Assembly (NCBI RefSeq): GCF_003594885.1
Contig: NZ_QZEZ01000005.1
Coordinates: 124,001 to 188,000 of the forward strand
Direction of reading: 5' to 3'
Length of the DNA: 64,000 nt
Source: Vallicoccus soli
GTDB lineage: Bacteria; Actinomycetota; Actinomycetes; Motilibacterales; Motilibacteraceae
In this document: positions 1 to 8,868 of the stretch, piece by piece
Numbering within the stretch: position 1 is the first letter of the stretch
How the letters are laid out: every line of letters begins with the position of its first letter
The notes under the pieces: model-generated
Seen by the model: only the letters and a program-made list of their open reading frames with translations
Told to the model about the DNA's origin: nothing
Databases searched by the model: none
Position numbers and translations under genes: made by a program

Positions 1-1456
1 CCTCGGGGTCGCCGAAGACGCACTCGGCCGGCGGGCGGGTGCCGCTGTAGGAGACGAAGCAGTCCGGCGGCCGCTCGGTGTCGGCGCGGGCCTGCTCCGG
101 TGTGAGCACCGGCACCGCCGGCGCCTGCGCGGGGGCCTCGACGTCGCCCTGCACCTGCGGGACCTGCTCGGCGAGCTGGTCCGGCACCTCGACCGGGCCG
201 CGGGCCGGACCGAGGACGAGCGCGGCGGCGACGCCCGCCGCGGTGAGCAGGGCCCCGGCGGCGAGGCTGCGCACCGGGCGCAGCGACAGCCACCGCGAGC
301 GCCGGGCCGGCTCCTCGACGAGGACGTTGCTGAGCGCCGAGGCGGCGAAGGAGAGCACCACCGCGGCCACGACGACGAGGGCGGGGTCCCAGCCGCGCTC
401 GGTGCCGAGCTGGCGCCCGAGCACGAGGAACGGCCAGTGCCACAGGTACCAGGCGTAGGAGATGCGCCCGACGTAGCGGGGCACCGGGTGGGAGAGCACC
501 CGCGAGGCGCTGCCCCGGACCGCGGCGCCGCCCACCCCCGCGCCGGCCGCCACGAGCGCCGCCGTGCCGAGGACGGGCCCGAGGGCGGCGCTGCCGGGGA
601 AGGCGGTGCTGCCGTCGATGAGCACGGCGGACGCGACGACCGCGGCCACCCCGGCCCAGCCGAGCAGCACCGCCGCCGGGCGCGGCAGGCGCGACAGCGG
701 GCCGGGCGCCGCGAGGGCGAGGGCCAGCCCGCCGCCGACGGCGAGCTCCCAGGCGCGGGTGTGCAGGCCGTAGTAGGCCCAGCCGCCGGTCGTGGGGCTG
801 AGGACCACCGAGGCCGCGAACGAGGCGCCGCCGACGAGGGCCAGCGCCACGGCGGCGCGGCGGACCACCGCAGCGCGGGGGAGCGGGCCCCGGGCGCGCC
901 GCCGGCGCACCAGCAGCGCGCCGGTGGCGAGCAGCAGGAGCAGCGGCCAGACGACGTAGAACTGCTCCTCGACCCCGAGGGACCAGAAGTGCAGGACCGG
1001 GCTCTTGTCGACGTCGGCGCCCATGTACTCGGTCGAGGTGCCCGCGAAGCGCCAGTTCGCCGCGTAGAGCGCCGCGGCGAGGACGTCGCCGCCCACCCGC
1101 GGGTGGTCGACGGGCGGGACGACCGCCCAGCTGACCAGCGCGGTCACCGCCAGCACGAGCACGGCGAGGGGCAGCAGCCGGCGCACCCGGCGCGCGTAGA
1201 AGCCGCGGATCGAGATGGTCCCGGTGCGGGCCAGCTCCTCGACGAGCAGGCCGGTGATGAGGAAGCCCGACAGCACGAAGAACACGTCCACGCCGACGAA
1301 GCCGCCGGGCAGCGCCGCCACGCCGGCGTGGAACAGCACGACGAGGCCCACGGCCACGGCGCGCAGCCCCTCCACGTCGGGGCGGAACGCCCGGGCGGGA
1401 GCGGCGGCGGCGGTGGCCGGGCCGTCGTGCGGGGCGGTCCGGGTACCGTCGAGCAT
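1..1456 (-). CDS. membrane O-acyltransferase (acyltransferase 3 / OafA family), C-terminus cut by window edge
   Basis: This is an integral-membrane enzyme that would transfer acyl groups to a surface glycan. About 485 residues are visible and the frame is still open at the window edge. The N-terminus reads RPDVEGLRAVAVG and contains the family R-X10-H motif (Arg32 to His43, ending VVLFH), then GVDVFFVLSGFLITG. About ten hydrophobic segments follow. Near residue 460 the text becomes soluble (DCFVSYSG), as at the start of the periplasmic SGNH domain found in long OafA-type proteins. The ATG has a GGAGGG almost touching it, too close for normal use, while CACACT ends 6 bases upstream, matching the leaderless pattern seen elsewhere here. 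It is divergent from the GT2 gene. The family assignment is firm; the substrate is unknown. Confidence 0.9.
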   Translation of the reverse strand, partial: MLDGTRTAPHDGPATAAAAPARAFRPDVEGLRAVAVGLVVLFHAGVAALPGGFVGVDVFFVLSGFLITGLLVEELARTGTISIRGFYARRVRRLLPLAVLVLAVTALVSWAVVPPVDHPRVGGDVLAAALYAANWRFAGTSTEYMGADVDKSPVLHFWSLGVEEQFYVVWPLLLLLATGALLVRRRRARGPLPRAAVVRRAAVALALVGGASFAASVVLSPTTGGWAYYGLHTRAWELAVGGGLALALAAPGPLSRLPRPAAVLLGWAGVAAVVASAVLIDGSTAFPGSAALGPVLGTAALVAAGAGVGGAAVRGSASRVLSHPVPRYVGRISYAWYLWHWPFLVLGRQLGTERGWDPALVVVAAVVLSFAASALSNVLVEEPARRSRWLSLRPVRSLAAGALLTAAGVAAALVLGPARGPVEVPDQLAEQVPQVQGDVEAPAQAPAVPVLTPEQARADTERPPDCFVSYSGTRPPAECVFGDPE

Positions 1457-1462
1457 CCCTCC

Positions 1463-1525
1463 AGTGTGGCCGACGCGCGGCGGACCATGCGCCGCAGCCG
1501 TGGTGACGTGCACCTCCGGTACCAT
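1463..1525. promoter_or_regulatory. divergent promoter region between acyltransferase and GT2 genes
   Basis: The 77-base gap holds a reverse-strand -10-like CACACT (1468-1463) six bases before the acyltransferase ATG. It also holds a forward TACCAT (1520-1525) eight bases before the GT2 ATG. No Shine-Dalgarno precedes the GT2 start, so both transcripts are probably leaderless or nearly so. This is inferred from spacing only. Confidence 0.45.
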
Positions 1526-1533
1526 CCGGCCCG

Positions 1534-2457
1534 ATGAGCCGACCGTCAGCGCCCGCGCCCGACGGGGCGCTCGACGTGACCGTCGTGCTGCCCTGCTACA
1601 ACGAGCAGGACCACGTGGTGGCCGAGCTCGAGCGGATCACCGGCGCGCTCGACGCGAGCGGGCTGACGTACGAGCTCCTGGCCATCGACGACGCCTCCAC
1701 CGACAAGACGCTGGTCCTGCTGGAGGAGGCGCAGGTGCGCTTCCCACGCATGCAGGTCGTCGCCTTCCGGCGCAACGGCGGCTCGGGCACGGCCCGGCGC
1801 ATCGGCACCCAGCGGGCCCGCGGCGACGTCGTCGTGTGGACCGACGCCGACATGACGTACCCCAACGAGCGGATCCCCGAGCTCGTCCAGGTGCTGCGCG
1901 AGGACCCCACGTACGACCAGGTCGTCGGCGCGCGCCTCACCGAGGAGGGCACCCACAAGGTGCTCCGGGTGCCGGCCAAGTGGGTCGTGCGCAAGATCGC
2001 CGAGCGGCTCACCAACACCCGCATCCCCGACCTCAACTCGGGCCTGCGCGCGTTCCGGCGCGAGGTGGCGCTGCCCTACCTGCGCCTGCTGCCGCCCGGG
2101 TTCTCCTGCGTCACGACGATCACGCTGTCCTTCCTGTCGAACCAGCACGACATCAAGTACGTCCCCATCGCCTACGCCAAGCGCTCGGGCACCTCGAAGT
2201 TCCACTTCGTCAAGGACGCGTACCGCTACGTCCTGCAGGTGCTGCGCATGGTGATGTACTTCAACCCGCTCAAGGTGCTCATGCCGGTGGCGCTGGGCCT
2301 GCTCGGCCTGGGGCTGGTCAAGGGCGTGGTCTGGGACTTCCCGCGGCACCCGTTCTACTTCCCGGTCAACACGGTCCTCCTCGTCCTCTGCGGGCTGATC
2401 ATCGGCTCCATGGCGCTGCTGGCCGACCTCATCGTCCGATCACGCAACGACAGCTAG
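1534..2457 (+). CDS. GT2 glycosyltransferase, polyprenyl-phosphate sugar synthase-like, with two C-terminal membrane helices
   Basis: Predicted inverting glycosyltransferase of family 2, of the kind that moves a sugar from a nucleotide donor to polyprenyl phosphate at the inner membrane face. The 307 residues open with VVLPCYNEQDHV, followed by IDDASTDKT (51-59) and a DAD metal/donor motif in WTDADMTYPNE (104-106). LNSGLRAFRR is typical of DPM1/GtrB-like enzymes. Two hydrophobic segments, about 248-270 and 277-301, anchor it. It lies 15 bases upstream of rmlB in the same direction, which suggests one operon for surface-glycan precursor use. The exact donor and acceptor cannot be read from sequence. 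Confidence 0.88.
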   Translation: MSRPSAPAPDGALDVTVVLPCYNEQDHVVAELERITGALDASGLTYELLAIDDASTDKTLVLLEEAQVRFPRMQVVAFRRNGGSGTARRIGTQRARGDVVVWTDADMTYPNERIPELVQVLREDPTYDQVVGARLTEEGTHKVLRVPAKWVVRKIAERLTNTRIPDLNSGLRAFRREVALPYLRLLPPGFSCVTTITLSFLSNQHDIKYVPIAYAKRSGTSKFHFVKDAYRYVLQVLRMVMYFNPLKVLMPVALGLLGLGLVKGVVWDFPRHPFYFPVNTVLLVLCGLIIGSMALLADLIVRSRNDS

Positions 2458-2472
2458 CGGAGGCAGCACCCC

Positions 2473-3462
2473 ATGCGGATCCTCGTCACGGGCGGGGCCG
2501 GGTTCATCGGCTCCCACTACGTGCGCACCCTCGTGTCCGGCGGCTACCCGGCGATGGCCGACGCGGAGGTCGTCGTCCTCGACAAGCTGACGTACGCCGG
2601 CAACCTCGCCAACCTCGACCCGGTGCGCGAGAGCCCGCGGCTGCGGTTCGTCGAGGGCGACATCCTCGACCCGGTGCTGGTGCCCGAGCTCATGCAGGGC
2701 ACCGACGCCGTCGTGCACTTCGCCGCGGAGTCCCACGTCGACCGGTCCATCCTCGGCGCGGCCGACTTCGTCATGACCAACGTCGTCGGCACGCAGAACC
2801 TCCTCGACGCGGCGCTGCGCGCGGGCGTGGGCCGCTTCGTGCACGTCTCGACCGACGAGGTGTACGGCTCGATCCCCGAGGGCTCCTGGACCGAGGAGCA
2901 GCCGCTCGAGCCGAACTCGCCGTACTCCGCGTCCAAGGCCGGCAGCGACCTCATCGCCCGGGCGTACGCGCGCACCCACGGGCTCGACGTGCGGGTCACC
3001 CGCTGCTCGAACAACTACGGCCCGTACCAGTTCCCCGAGAAGGTCATCCCCCTCTTCGTCACGAACCTCGTCGACGGGCTCGACGTCCCGCTGTACGGCG
3101 AGGGCCTCAACGTCCGCGACTGGCTGCACGTCGACGACCACTGCCGCGGCATCCAGCTCGTCCTCGAGGGCGGGCGCTCCGGCGAGGTCTACAACATCGG
3201 GGGCGGCACCGAGCTCACCAACAAGGAGCTCACCGGCCTGCTGCTCGAGGCGTGCGGCGCGGGCTGGGACCGGGTGCGCCGGGTCGAGGACCGCAAGGGG
3301 CACGACCTGCGCTACTCCGTCGACATCACCAAGATCTCCGACGAGCTCGGGTACGCCCCCCGGGTCCCGTTCGCGCAGGGCCTGGCCGACACCGTGCAGT
3401 GGTACCGCGACAACCGGGCCTGGTGGGAGCCGCTCAAGCAGCGCGCGGCGCTCGCCCGATGA
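2473..3462 (+). CDS. rmlB: dTDP-glucose 4,6-dehydratase
   Basis: Catalyses dTDP-glucose to dTDP-4-keto-6-deoxyglucose, the second step of dTDP-rhamnose synthesis, in the cytoplasm. At 329 residues it is full length for an extended short-chain dehydrogenase. The NAD-binding GGAGFIGSH is at 7-15, the catalytic triad region STDEVYG is at 126-132 (Thr127, Asp128, Glu129), and Tyr151/Lys155 form YSASK. NNYGPYQFPEKVIPLF and NIGGG are RmlB hallmarks. The ATG follows a GGAGGCAGC Shine-Dalgarno. Its stop overlaps the rmlD start by four bases (ATGA), so the two are translationally coupled. RmlA and RmlC are not in the window. Confidence 0.95.
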   Translation: MRILVTGGAGFIGSHYVRTLVSGGYPAMADAEVVVLDKLTYAGNLANLDPVRESPRLRFVEGDILDPVLVPELMQGTDAVVHFAAESHVDRSILGAADFVMTNVVGTQNLLDAALRAGVGRFVHVSTDEVYGSIPEGSWTEEQPLEPNSPYSASKAGSDLIARAYARTHGLDVRVTRCSNNYGPYQFPEKVIPLFVTNLVDGLDVPLYGEGLNVRDWLHVDDHCRGIQLVLEGGRSGEVYNIGGGTELTNKELTGLLLEACGAGWDRVRRVEDRKGHDLRYSVDITKISDELGYAPRVPFAQGLADTVQWYRDNRAWWEPLKQRAALAR

Positions 3463-4343
3463 GCGCCCTGCGCCGCGACCCCGCCGCCCGGCGCTGGCTC
3501 GTCACCGGCGCCGGCGGCATGCTCGGGCGCGACCTGCAGGCCGCGCTCGCCGGCCGCGAGGTCACCGCGCTCACCCGCGCCGACCTCGACGTCACCGACC
3601 CCGCGGCCGTCGAGGCGGCCGTCGAGGGGCACGACGTGGTCGTCAACTGCGCGGCGTGGACGGCGGTCGACGACGCGGAGGCCGCCGAGCCCGCGGCCTT
3701 CGCCGCGAACGCCGTCGGGCCGGCGCTGCTCGCCCGCGCGTGCGCGCGGGCCGGCGCCCGGCTCGTGCAGCCCTCGACCGACTACGTCTTCGCCGGCGAC
3801 GCGACCACGCCCTACGCCGAGGACGCGCCGGTCGCGCCGCGCTCGGCGTACGGGCGGACCAAGGCCGCGGGGGAGTGGGCCGTGCGGGCCGAGCTCCCCG
3901 ACGGGCACTACGTCGTGCGCACCGCCTGGCTCTACGGCGCCCACGGCGCGAGCTTCCCGCGGACGATGGCGCGCCTGCAGGGCCAGCGCGAGACGCTCGA
4001 CGTCGTCGACGACCAGCGCGGGCAGCCGACCTGGACCCGCGACCTCGCCGAGCGGGTCGTGGCGATGGTGGACGCCGACGCGCCCGCGGGGACGTACCAC
4101 GCCACCGCCTCGGGCGAGACCACGTGGCACGGGCTGGCCCAGCGGGTCTTCGCGCTGCTCGGGGCCGACCCGGAGCGGGTGCGCACGACCACCTCGGAGG
4201 CGTTCGTGCGCCCCGCGCCGCGCCCGGCCTACTCGGTGCTCGGGCACGAGGGGTGGGCGCGCGCCGGGCTGGCGCCGATGCGCGCGTGGGACGAGGCGCT
4301 CGACGAGGCCGCCCGCACCACGGACCTGCTGACCCCGGCCTGA
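3459..4343 (+). CDS. rmlD: dTDP-4-dehydrorhamnose reductase
   Basis: Reduces dTDP-4-keto-L-rhamnose to dTDP-L-rhamnose, the last step of the rhamnose pathway. The protein is 294 residues. It carries the nucleotide-binding GAGGMLG (17-23), PSTDYVFAG (105-113) and the Tyr131/Lys135 pair in YGRTK, plus VRTAWLYG, all typical of RmlD. The ATG overlaps the rmlB stop as ATGA. It converges on the GT1 gene with only nine bases between stops and no room for an ordinary terminator. The pair RmlB-RmlD without RmlA/C implies the other two steps are encoded elsewhere. Confidence 0.94.
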   Translation: MSALRRDPAARRWLVTGAGGMLGRDLQAALAGREVTALTRADLDVTDPAAVEAAVEGHDVVVNCAAWTAVDDAEAAEPAAFAANAVGPALLARACARAGARLVQPSTDYVFAGDATTPYAEDAPVAPRSAYGRTKAAGEWAVRAELPDGHYVVRTAWLYGAHGASFPRTMARLQGQRETLDVVDDQRGQPTWTRDLAERVVAMVDADAPAGTYHATASGETTWHGLAQRVFALLGADPERVRTTTSEAFVRPAPRPAYSVLGHEGWARAGLAPMRAWDEALDEAARTTDLLTPA

Positions 4344-4352
4344 GCCCGGCCG

Positions 4353-5663
4353 TCAACGGCCCCAGGGGTCGCCGGCGCGCAGCACCGGCCCGCCGCCCGC
4401 GAGCAGGCGCCCGACGAGCGCGACCACCTCGGCCGCGGTGTCGTGCGCGGCGAGCTGCGCCGCGACCCGCCGGGCGCCGTCGCGGTGGGCGCTCCGCGGA
4501 GCGAGCACCCGGTCGACCGCGCGACCGACCGCCTCGGCGGACGGCCTGCCCGTGCGCAGGTCCACGCCGGCCCCGGCGCGCGCCACCCGGGCCGCGACGG
4601 CCGGCTTGTCCAGGTCGGCCCCGGCGACCACGAGGGGCAGGGCGTGGTGCAGCGACGCGAGCACCCCGCCCCACCCCCCGTTGGTGACCACGGCGTCGCA
4701 GCGCGGGAGCAGCCGTCCGTACGGCAGCCGGTCGGCGACGAGGGTGCCCGGGGGCACCGGGAACGGCAGCCGGTCCCGCCCCTCGACCCCGGTGGTCGCG
4801 ACCACGGTGACGTCGCGCTGCCCCAGCGCCTCGAGCGCCGGGCGCAGCAGGTCCTCCGGGTCGGTGCCGAACGTCCCCTGGGTCACGTGGACGACGGGTC
4901 GCGGTCCGGCCAGCACCTCCTCCCAGCCGTCGGGCAGCGGGCGGTCCCCGCCGGCCGGCGGGAAGGCCCCTACGAGGTGCACCTGCTGCGGCAGGTCGCT
5001 GCGCGGCTCCTCGAGCGCCGGCACGCCGAGGGCGAGCGCGAGGTGCGGCGACACCCACTGGTCGTCGAGGCGGACCGCGCCGGGGTCCAGCCCGAGGGCG
5101 GCCCGCGTCTCGCGCAGGGCCCGGCGCACCGGCCTCGTCGCCGCGGTGGCCGCGCCGCGCAGCAGCGCGTCCCGGGCCCGCCCGAGGCGGCCGCGGCCGG
5201 CGGCCAGCGGCAGCCCCGGCGGGGGGAGGTCGCGGCTGGGCAGCGCGAGCGGCACGACGGTGAGGGACGCCCAGGGGGCCCCGAGCCGCTCGGACGCCAG
5301 CCCGCCGCCGAGCGCCAGGCCGTCGGCGACGAGGACGTCCCACGGCCGCCGGTCCCACAGGGCGAGCAGGTCCCGGGCCTGCGCGTCGCCCGTGCGGACG
5401 AAGACGTGCTCCAGGTTGGCCAGCAGGCCCCTCGGCCCGCCGCGGCCCGTCCGCGGGAACGTGGCGCGCAGGTCGCGCTCGTCGTAGTCCGGCGCCCGCT
5501 CCCACCGCACCGGCTCGGCGCCGGCGGCACGCGCGCGCTCGGCGAACGCCGACCCGACGTACGCGCGCACCCGGTGCCCCGCCGCGACGAGCGCCCCGGC
5601 CGCCTGCAGCACGGGCACCACGTGCCCGGTGAACGGCATCGCGGTGACCACGACGTCCGCCAC
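4353..5663 (-). CDS. GT1-family (MGT/UGT-like) glycosyltransferase
   Basis: Predicted cytoplasmic nucleotide-sugar-dependent glycosyltransferase with the GT-B fold. The 436 residues start MPFTGHVVPVLQAAGALVAAGH after the VADVVVTA strand, as in macrolide and sterol glycosyltransferases. The C-terminal half has HVTQGTFGTDPEDLL and the donor-binding region with VVTNGGWGGVLASL and HHALPLVV. The GTG start was chosen because AGGAGGTG lies just upstream and the homologous N-terminus begins there. It is followed at 33 bases by the upstream LCP gene on the same strand, so the two may share a transcript. The acceptor is unknown; a glycolipid or secondary metabolite is possible. Confidence 0.87.
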   Translation of the reverse strand: MADVVVTAMPFTGHVVPVLQAAGALVAAGHRVRAYVGSAFAERARAAGAEPVRWERAPDYDERDLRATFPRTGRGGPRGLLANLEHVFVRTGDAQARDLLALWDRRPWDVLVADGLALGGGLASERLGAPWASLTVVPLALPSRDLPPPGLPLAAGRGRLGRARDALLRGAATAATRPVRRALRETRAALGLDPGAVRLDDQWVSPHLALALGVPALEEPRSDLPQQVHLVGAFPPAGGDRPLPDGWEEVLAGPRPVVHVTQGTFGTDPEDLLRPALEALGQRDVTVVATTGVEGRDRLPFPVPPGTLVADRLPYGRLLPRCDAVVTNGGWGGVLASLHHALPLVVAGADLDKPAVAARVARAGAGVDLRTGRPSAEAVGRAVDRVLAPRSAHRDGARRVAAQLAAHDTAAEVVALVGRLLAGGGPVLRAGDPWGR

Positions 5664-5695
5664 GTGCCGCACCTCCTCCCGCGTCCCGCCCCGGG

Positions 5696-6964
5696 TCAGC
5701 CCACCGGCTCCGGGCTGCGCCCGGCCTCGAGGTCGGCGAAGAGCTGCGCGGCGGCCTCGTCGTCCCACAGCACCGCGGACTGGCCCCCGACCCGGTAGTC
5801 CGGGTCGGCGACCGGCACGGTCGTCAGGCCGCCGTCGCCGCCGCTGACGGCGCGGAACGCGCGGGCGAGACCGGTCAGGTCGACGACGCCGGTGTCCTCG
5901 TCGACGGTCACCGCGTCGGTGCCGGCGGCGACGAGGCGCACCTGGCGGACGGGGTTGAGCAGCGTCCCGGGGCTGAACACCTCGGACACCAGCGCGCCGA
6001 CGAACTGCTGCTGGCGCCGGATCCGCCCGAGGTCGCCGGTCGGGTCGAAGTACCGGGCGCGGACGTACGAGAGCGACGTGCCCCCGTCGAGCTCCTGGCA
6101 CCCCGCGGGCAGGTCGAGCCCGCTGCGCTCGTCCTGGATCGGGTCGGGCACGCAGACCTCGACCCCGCCCACCGCGTCGACGACGTCCACGACGCCGCCG
6201 AAGCCGATCTCCACCACGTGGTCCACCGTGAGCCCGGTCGCCTGCTCGACGGTCTCGACGAGCAGCGGCGAGCCCCCGAGCGCGAAGGCCGCGTTGAGCT
6301 TGGCCTCGCCCTGCCCCGGCACGTCGACCCAGCTGTCGCGCGGGAGGCTCACGAGCGTCGGCCGGCCGCCGTCGGGCACGTGCAGCAGCATGATCGTGTC
6401 GGTGCGCCGGCCCTCGGTCCGCCCGGTGCTCAGCGCGTTCTGCTCCTCCCGGGTCAACCCCTCGCGGCTGTCCGACCCGACGACGAGCCAGGTGGTCCCG
6501 GCGGTGCCCGCGCGGCCCGACAGCGCGTCCTCGTGCCGCAGCCGGCCGTTCGCCCACAGCGCCAGCCCGCCGTAGGCCAGCACCACGACGAGCAGCAGGA
6601 CGAGCAGGACGCGCCCCGGGCGCAGCCGCCGGCGCCGCCGCCCCGGTGAGCCGCCGGACCCCGCGGTCCCGGGGCGGGCGCCCGGCGGTGCCGGGGGAGC
6701 GGTCGCGGTGCCGCGGGCGCGCTCCGGGCCGCCGCCGCCCGGGCGGCCCTGGGGCCCGTACGCCTCCGCGGCGCGCTCGGCGCCCGTGCGCGCCGGCCCC
6801 GCCGGGGCGGCGCGCCGGGGGCGCCCGCCGCGCGGGTCCAGCTCCGGCGGCAGGGCCGGGCGGCGCGGGTCGAGCTCGGGGGGCAGGCCGCGCGAGCCCG
6901 CAGCGCTGCTGCCCTGCGTACGCGGTCTGTCACCGCGCGTCCAGCCGGTCGGCCAGTCACCCAT
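5696..6964 (-). CDS. LytR-CpsA-Psr (LCP) family glycopolymer ligase
   Basis: LCP enzymes move lipid-linked glycopolymers onto peptidoglycan outside the membrane. This 422-residue protein has a long Pro/Gly/Arg-rich cytoplasmic tail (1-130) with a doubled LPPELDPR motif, one membrane helix (about 134-155) and an extracellular LCP domain. Landmarks are WLVVGSDSREG, GRRTDTIMLLHV, LVSLPRDSWVDVPG, KLNAAFALGG, VVDAVGGVEVC, LSYVRARY and LGRIRRQQQ. These supply the Arg and Asp residues that hold the pyrophosphate in known LCP structures. Reverse-strand TACGTT six bases before the ATG suggests a leaderless start. It is the canonical single-helix LCP of the three in the window. Confidence 0.93.
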   Translation of the reverse strand: MGDWPTGWTRGDRPRTQGSSAAGSRGLPPELDPRRPALPPELDPRGGRPRRAAPAGPARTGAERAAEAYGPQGRPGGGGPERARGTATAPPAPPGARPGTAGSGGSPGRRRRRLRPGRVLLVLLLVVVLAYGGLALWANGRLRHEDALSGRAGTAGTTWLVVGSDSREGLTREEQNALSTGRTEGRRTDTIMLLHVPDGGRPTLVSLPRDSWVDVPGQGEAKLNAAFALGGSPLLVETVEQATGLTVDHVVEIGFGGVVDVVDAVGGVEVCVPDPIQDERSGLDLPAGCQELDGGTSLSYVRARYFDPTGDLGRIRRQQQFVGALVSEVFSPGTLLNPVRQVRLVAAGTDAVTVDEDTGVVDLTGLARAFRAVSGGDGGLTTVPVADPDYRVGGQSAVLWDDEAAAQLFADLEAGRSPEPVG

Positions 6965-6970
6965 CCGGCC

Positions 6971-7078
6971 AACGTAGCCGCCGCAGCGCCCGACCGCGCG
7001 GACCCCGCGGTGCGCGGGCAGTGGGTCGCGCCACGCCCGGCGCGGCACCGCCGCTGCGGCGGGGGCCGCCGCGAGACT
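6971..7078. promoter_or_regulatory. divergent promoter region between two LCP genes
   Basis: The gap 6965-7085 holds a reverse-strand TACGTT (6976-6971) six bases before the 422-residue LCP start. It also holds a forward GAGACT (7073-7078) seven bases before the 539-residue LCP ATG. Neither start has a Shine-Dalgarno. Both match the leaderless -10 pattern of this window. Confidence 0.45.
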
Positions 7079-7085
7079 GGCCGGC

Positions 7086-8705
7086 ATGGACCGACCCCTG
7101 CCACCCCCGGCGCGGCACCGCGCCGGCGACCTCCCGAGGAGGGACCGCCGACCCGTCCAGCGGCAGGAGCCGCCCGCGGCGGGGGGACGCGCCGGCGGGC
7201 GCGGACCCCGGCCCCGCGGCGCCAGCGCCCTGCCGCTCGACGAGCCGGCGGCCCTGCGCGTGCGCCGCGCCGTCGCGCTGCTCGTCATGTCCGCGCTCGC
7301 GCCCGGCAGCGCGCAGGCGGTGCGGGGCGGCCCGGCCGCCCGCCGGCTCGGGCGCGCCGCCCTGCGCTGCTGGGTCGCGCTGCTCGCCGTGGCCGCCCTG
7401 CTCGGGCTCGGCGCCCTCGTGCTGCGCGACACCGTCCTCAGCCTCGCCGTGCGCCCGTGGGCCCTGGAGTCGCTGCGCGCCGTGCTCGTCGTCGTCGCCG
7501 CCGGCTGGGCCGTGCTGCTGCTCGACGCGCTGCGCCTCGGCCGGCCCGTGGCGCTCCCGCGCGGCGCCCGCCGCGGCGTCGCCGGGCTCACGGCCGTGAT
7601 GCTCGTGGTGGGCGCGGGCCCGCTCGTGTACGGCGCGCGCTCCACCGGCATCCAGCTCGACCTCGTGACGAGCGTGTTCGCCGAGGGCGACGTCGTCACC
7701 GACGACGGGCGGATGAACGTCCTGCTCATGGGCGGCGACGCCGGGGAGTCCCGGGTGGGCCTGCGCCCGGACAGCCTCACCCTCGTCAGCGTCGACACCG
7801 CCTCCGGCGAGGCGACGATGGTGTCGCTGCCCCGCAACCTGCAGCACGCGCGCTTCCGCGACGGCAGCCCGATGGACGCGGAGTTCCCCGACGGCTTCGA
7901 CGACCTGCTCAACGCCGTCTACACGTACGGCTCCGAGCACCCCGACCTCTACCCCGACGCCCGCGACCCCGGTGCCGAGGCCACCAAGGACGCCGTGGCC
8001 GGCGTGCTCGGCCTGCCGGTGCACTACTACGCCGTCGTGGACCTCAAGGGCTTCCGCAGCATGGTCGACGCGCTCGGCGGCCTGCGCATCGACGTCCAGG
8101 AGCGGGTGCCGATCGGCGGCGGCACGTCCCCGGTCACGGGGTGGATCGAGCCCGGCGAGCAGGTGCTCGACGGCTACCACGCGCTCTGGTACGCCCGCTC
8201 CCGCGAGGGCTCCAGCGACTACGCCCGGATGGGCCGCCAGCGCTGCGTGCTCTCCGCCCTGGCCGGTCAGGCCGACCCGGTGACCGTCGTGCGGCGCTTC
8301 CGCGAGGTCGCGGACTCCGCCAAGGAGCTCGTGGCCACCGACCTGCCGCGCAGCGCCCTGCCCGACCTCGTCGAGCTCGCCCTGCGCAGCCGCGCCAGCG
8401 GCAGCAGCCTGCGCAGCGTCACCCTCGCCCCGCCGCTCATCACCCCCGCCGACCCCGACTTCGAGCGCATCCACGAGCTCGCCCTCGAGGCGCTCGGGGA
8501 GGAGCCCGCTCCCGCCGAGGACGTGCAGGCCCTGCCCGCCGCCCCGCCGGCCGGCGCGGGCGGCGCGGGGGGCGCGGGCGAGGGCGGCGACGGGGGGAGC
8601 GCCGGCGCGGGTGCCGCGTCCGGCGGGACCGGCGGAGCGGACGGCGCGGCGACCGGCGAGGCGACCGGCGAGGAGCCCGACGCCCCCGCGTCCCCCTGCG
8701 GCTGA
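7086..8705 (+). CDS. LCP-family protein with polytopic N-terminus and Gly/Ala-rich tail
   Basis: The LCP catalytic core is clear: MNVLLMGGDAGESRVGLRPDS, MVSLPRNLQHARF, LLNAVYTYG, FRSMVDALGGLRIDV, GGGTSPVTGWIEPG, DGYHALWYARSREGSS and RQRCVL. Before it lie about three hydrophobic segments (near 94-118, 128-150 and 160-182) instead of the single helix usual in this family. After it is a roughly 50-residue Gly/Ala/Asp/Glu-rich tail. The 539 residues make it much longer than a typical LCP. It is a close paralogue of the gene at 10428-12026, with the same architecture. Its role is probably transfer of a surface polymer to peptidoglycan; which polymer is not evident. Confidence 0.9.
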   Translation: MDRPLPPPARHRAGDLPRRDRRPVQRQEPPAAGGRAGGRGPRPRGASALPLDEPAALRVRRAVALLVMSALAPGSAQAVRGGPAARRLGRAALRCWVALLAVAALLGLGALVLRDTVLSLAVRPWALESLRAVLVVVAAGWAVLLLDALRLGRPVALPRGARRGVAGLTAVMLVVGAGPLVYGARSTGIQLDLVTSVFAEGDVVTDDGRMNVLLMGGDAGESRVGLRPDSLTLVSVDTASGEATMVSLPRNLQHARFRDGSPMDAEFPDGFDDLLNAVYTYGSEHPDLYPDARDPGAEATKDAVAGVLGLPVHYYAVVDLKGFRSMVDALGGLRIDVQERVPIGGGTSPVTGWIEPGEQVLDGYHALWYARSREGSSDYARMGRQRCVLSALAGQADPVTVVRRFREVADSAKELVATDLPRSALPDLVELALRSRASGSSLRSVTLAPPLITPADPDFERIHELALEALGEEPAPAEDVQALPAAPPAGAGGAGGAGEGGDGGSAGAGAASGGTGGADGAATGEATGEEPDAPASPCG

Positions 8706-8734
8706 CCCCCTGGGCGGGCCGCGGCCGGGGAGTC

Positions 8735-8799
8735 GCATGATCACGGCCGGGGGGCTGCATGACCACGGCCGGGGGGCTGCATGATCACGGCCGGGGGGC
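8735..8799 (+). repeat. three tandem 22-bp repeats centred on TGATCA
   Basis: Units occupy 8735-8756, 8757-8778 and 8779-8799. Each begins GCATGATCACGG or GCATGACCACGG, runs into CCGGGGGG, and ends CT except for the truncated last unit. The second unit has one base change in the TGATCA palindrome. They fill the intergenic space between the convergent LCP and scoB genes. A related word, CCGTGATCATGC, recurs in another intergenic spot at 21443. The function is unknown. Confidence 0.8.
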
Positions 8800-8868
8800 G
8801 CGACCGTGCACCTCCCCGGCGGTGGTCGTGCCGTCGCCCGGCCGGCGCGCGACGTCGGTGGCCCGCGG

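Noticed and set aside
8735-8799. CRISPR-like array
   Set aside because: The three 22-base units are directly joined with no unique spacers and no cas genes nearby.
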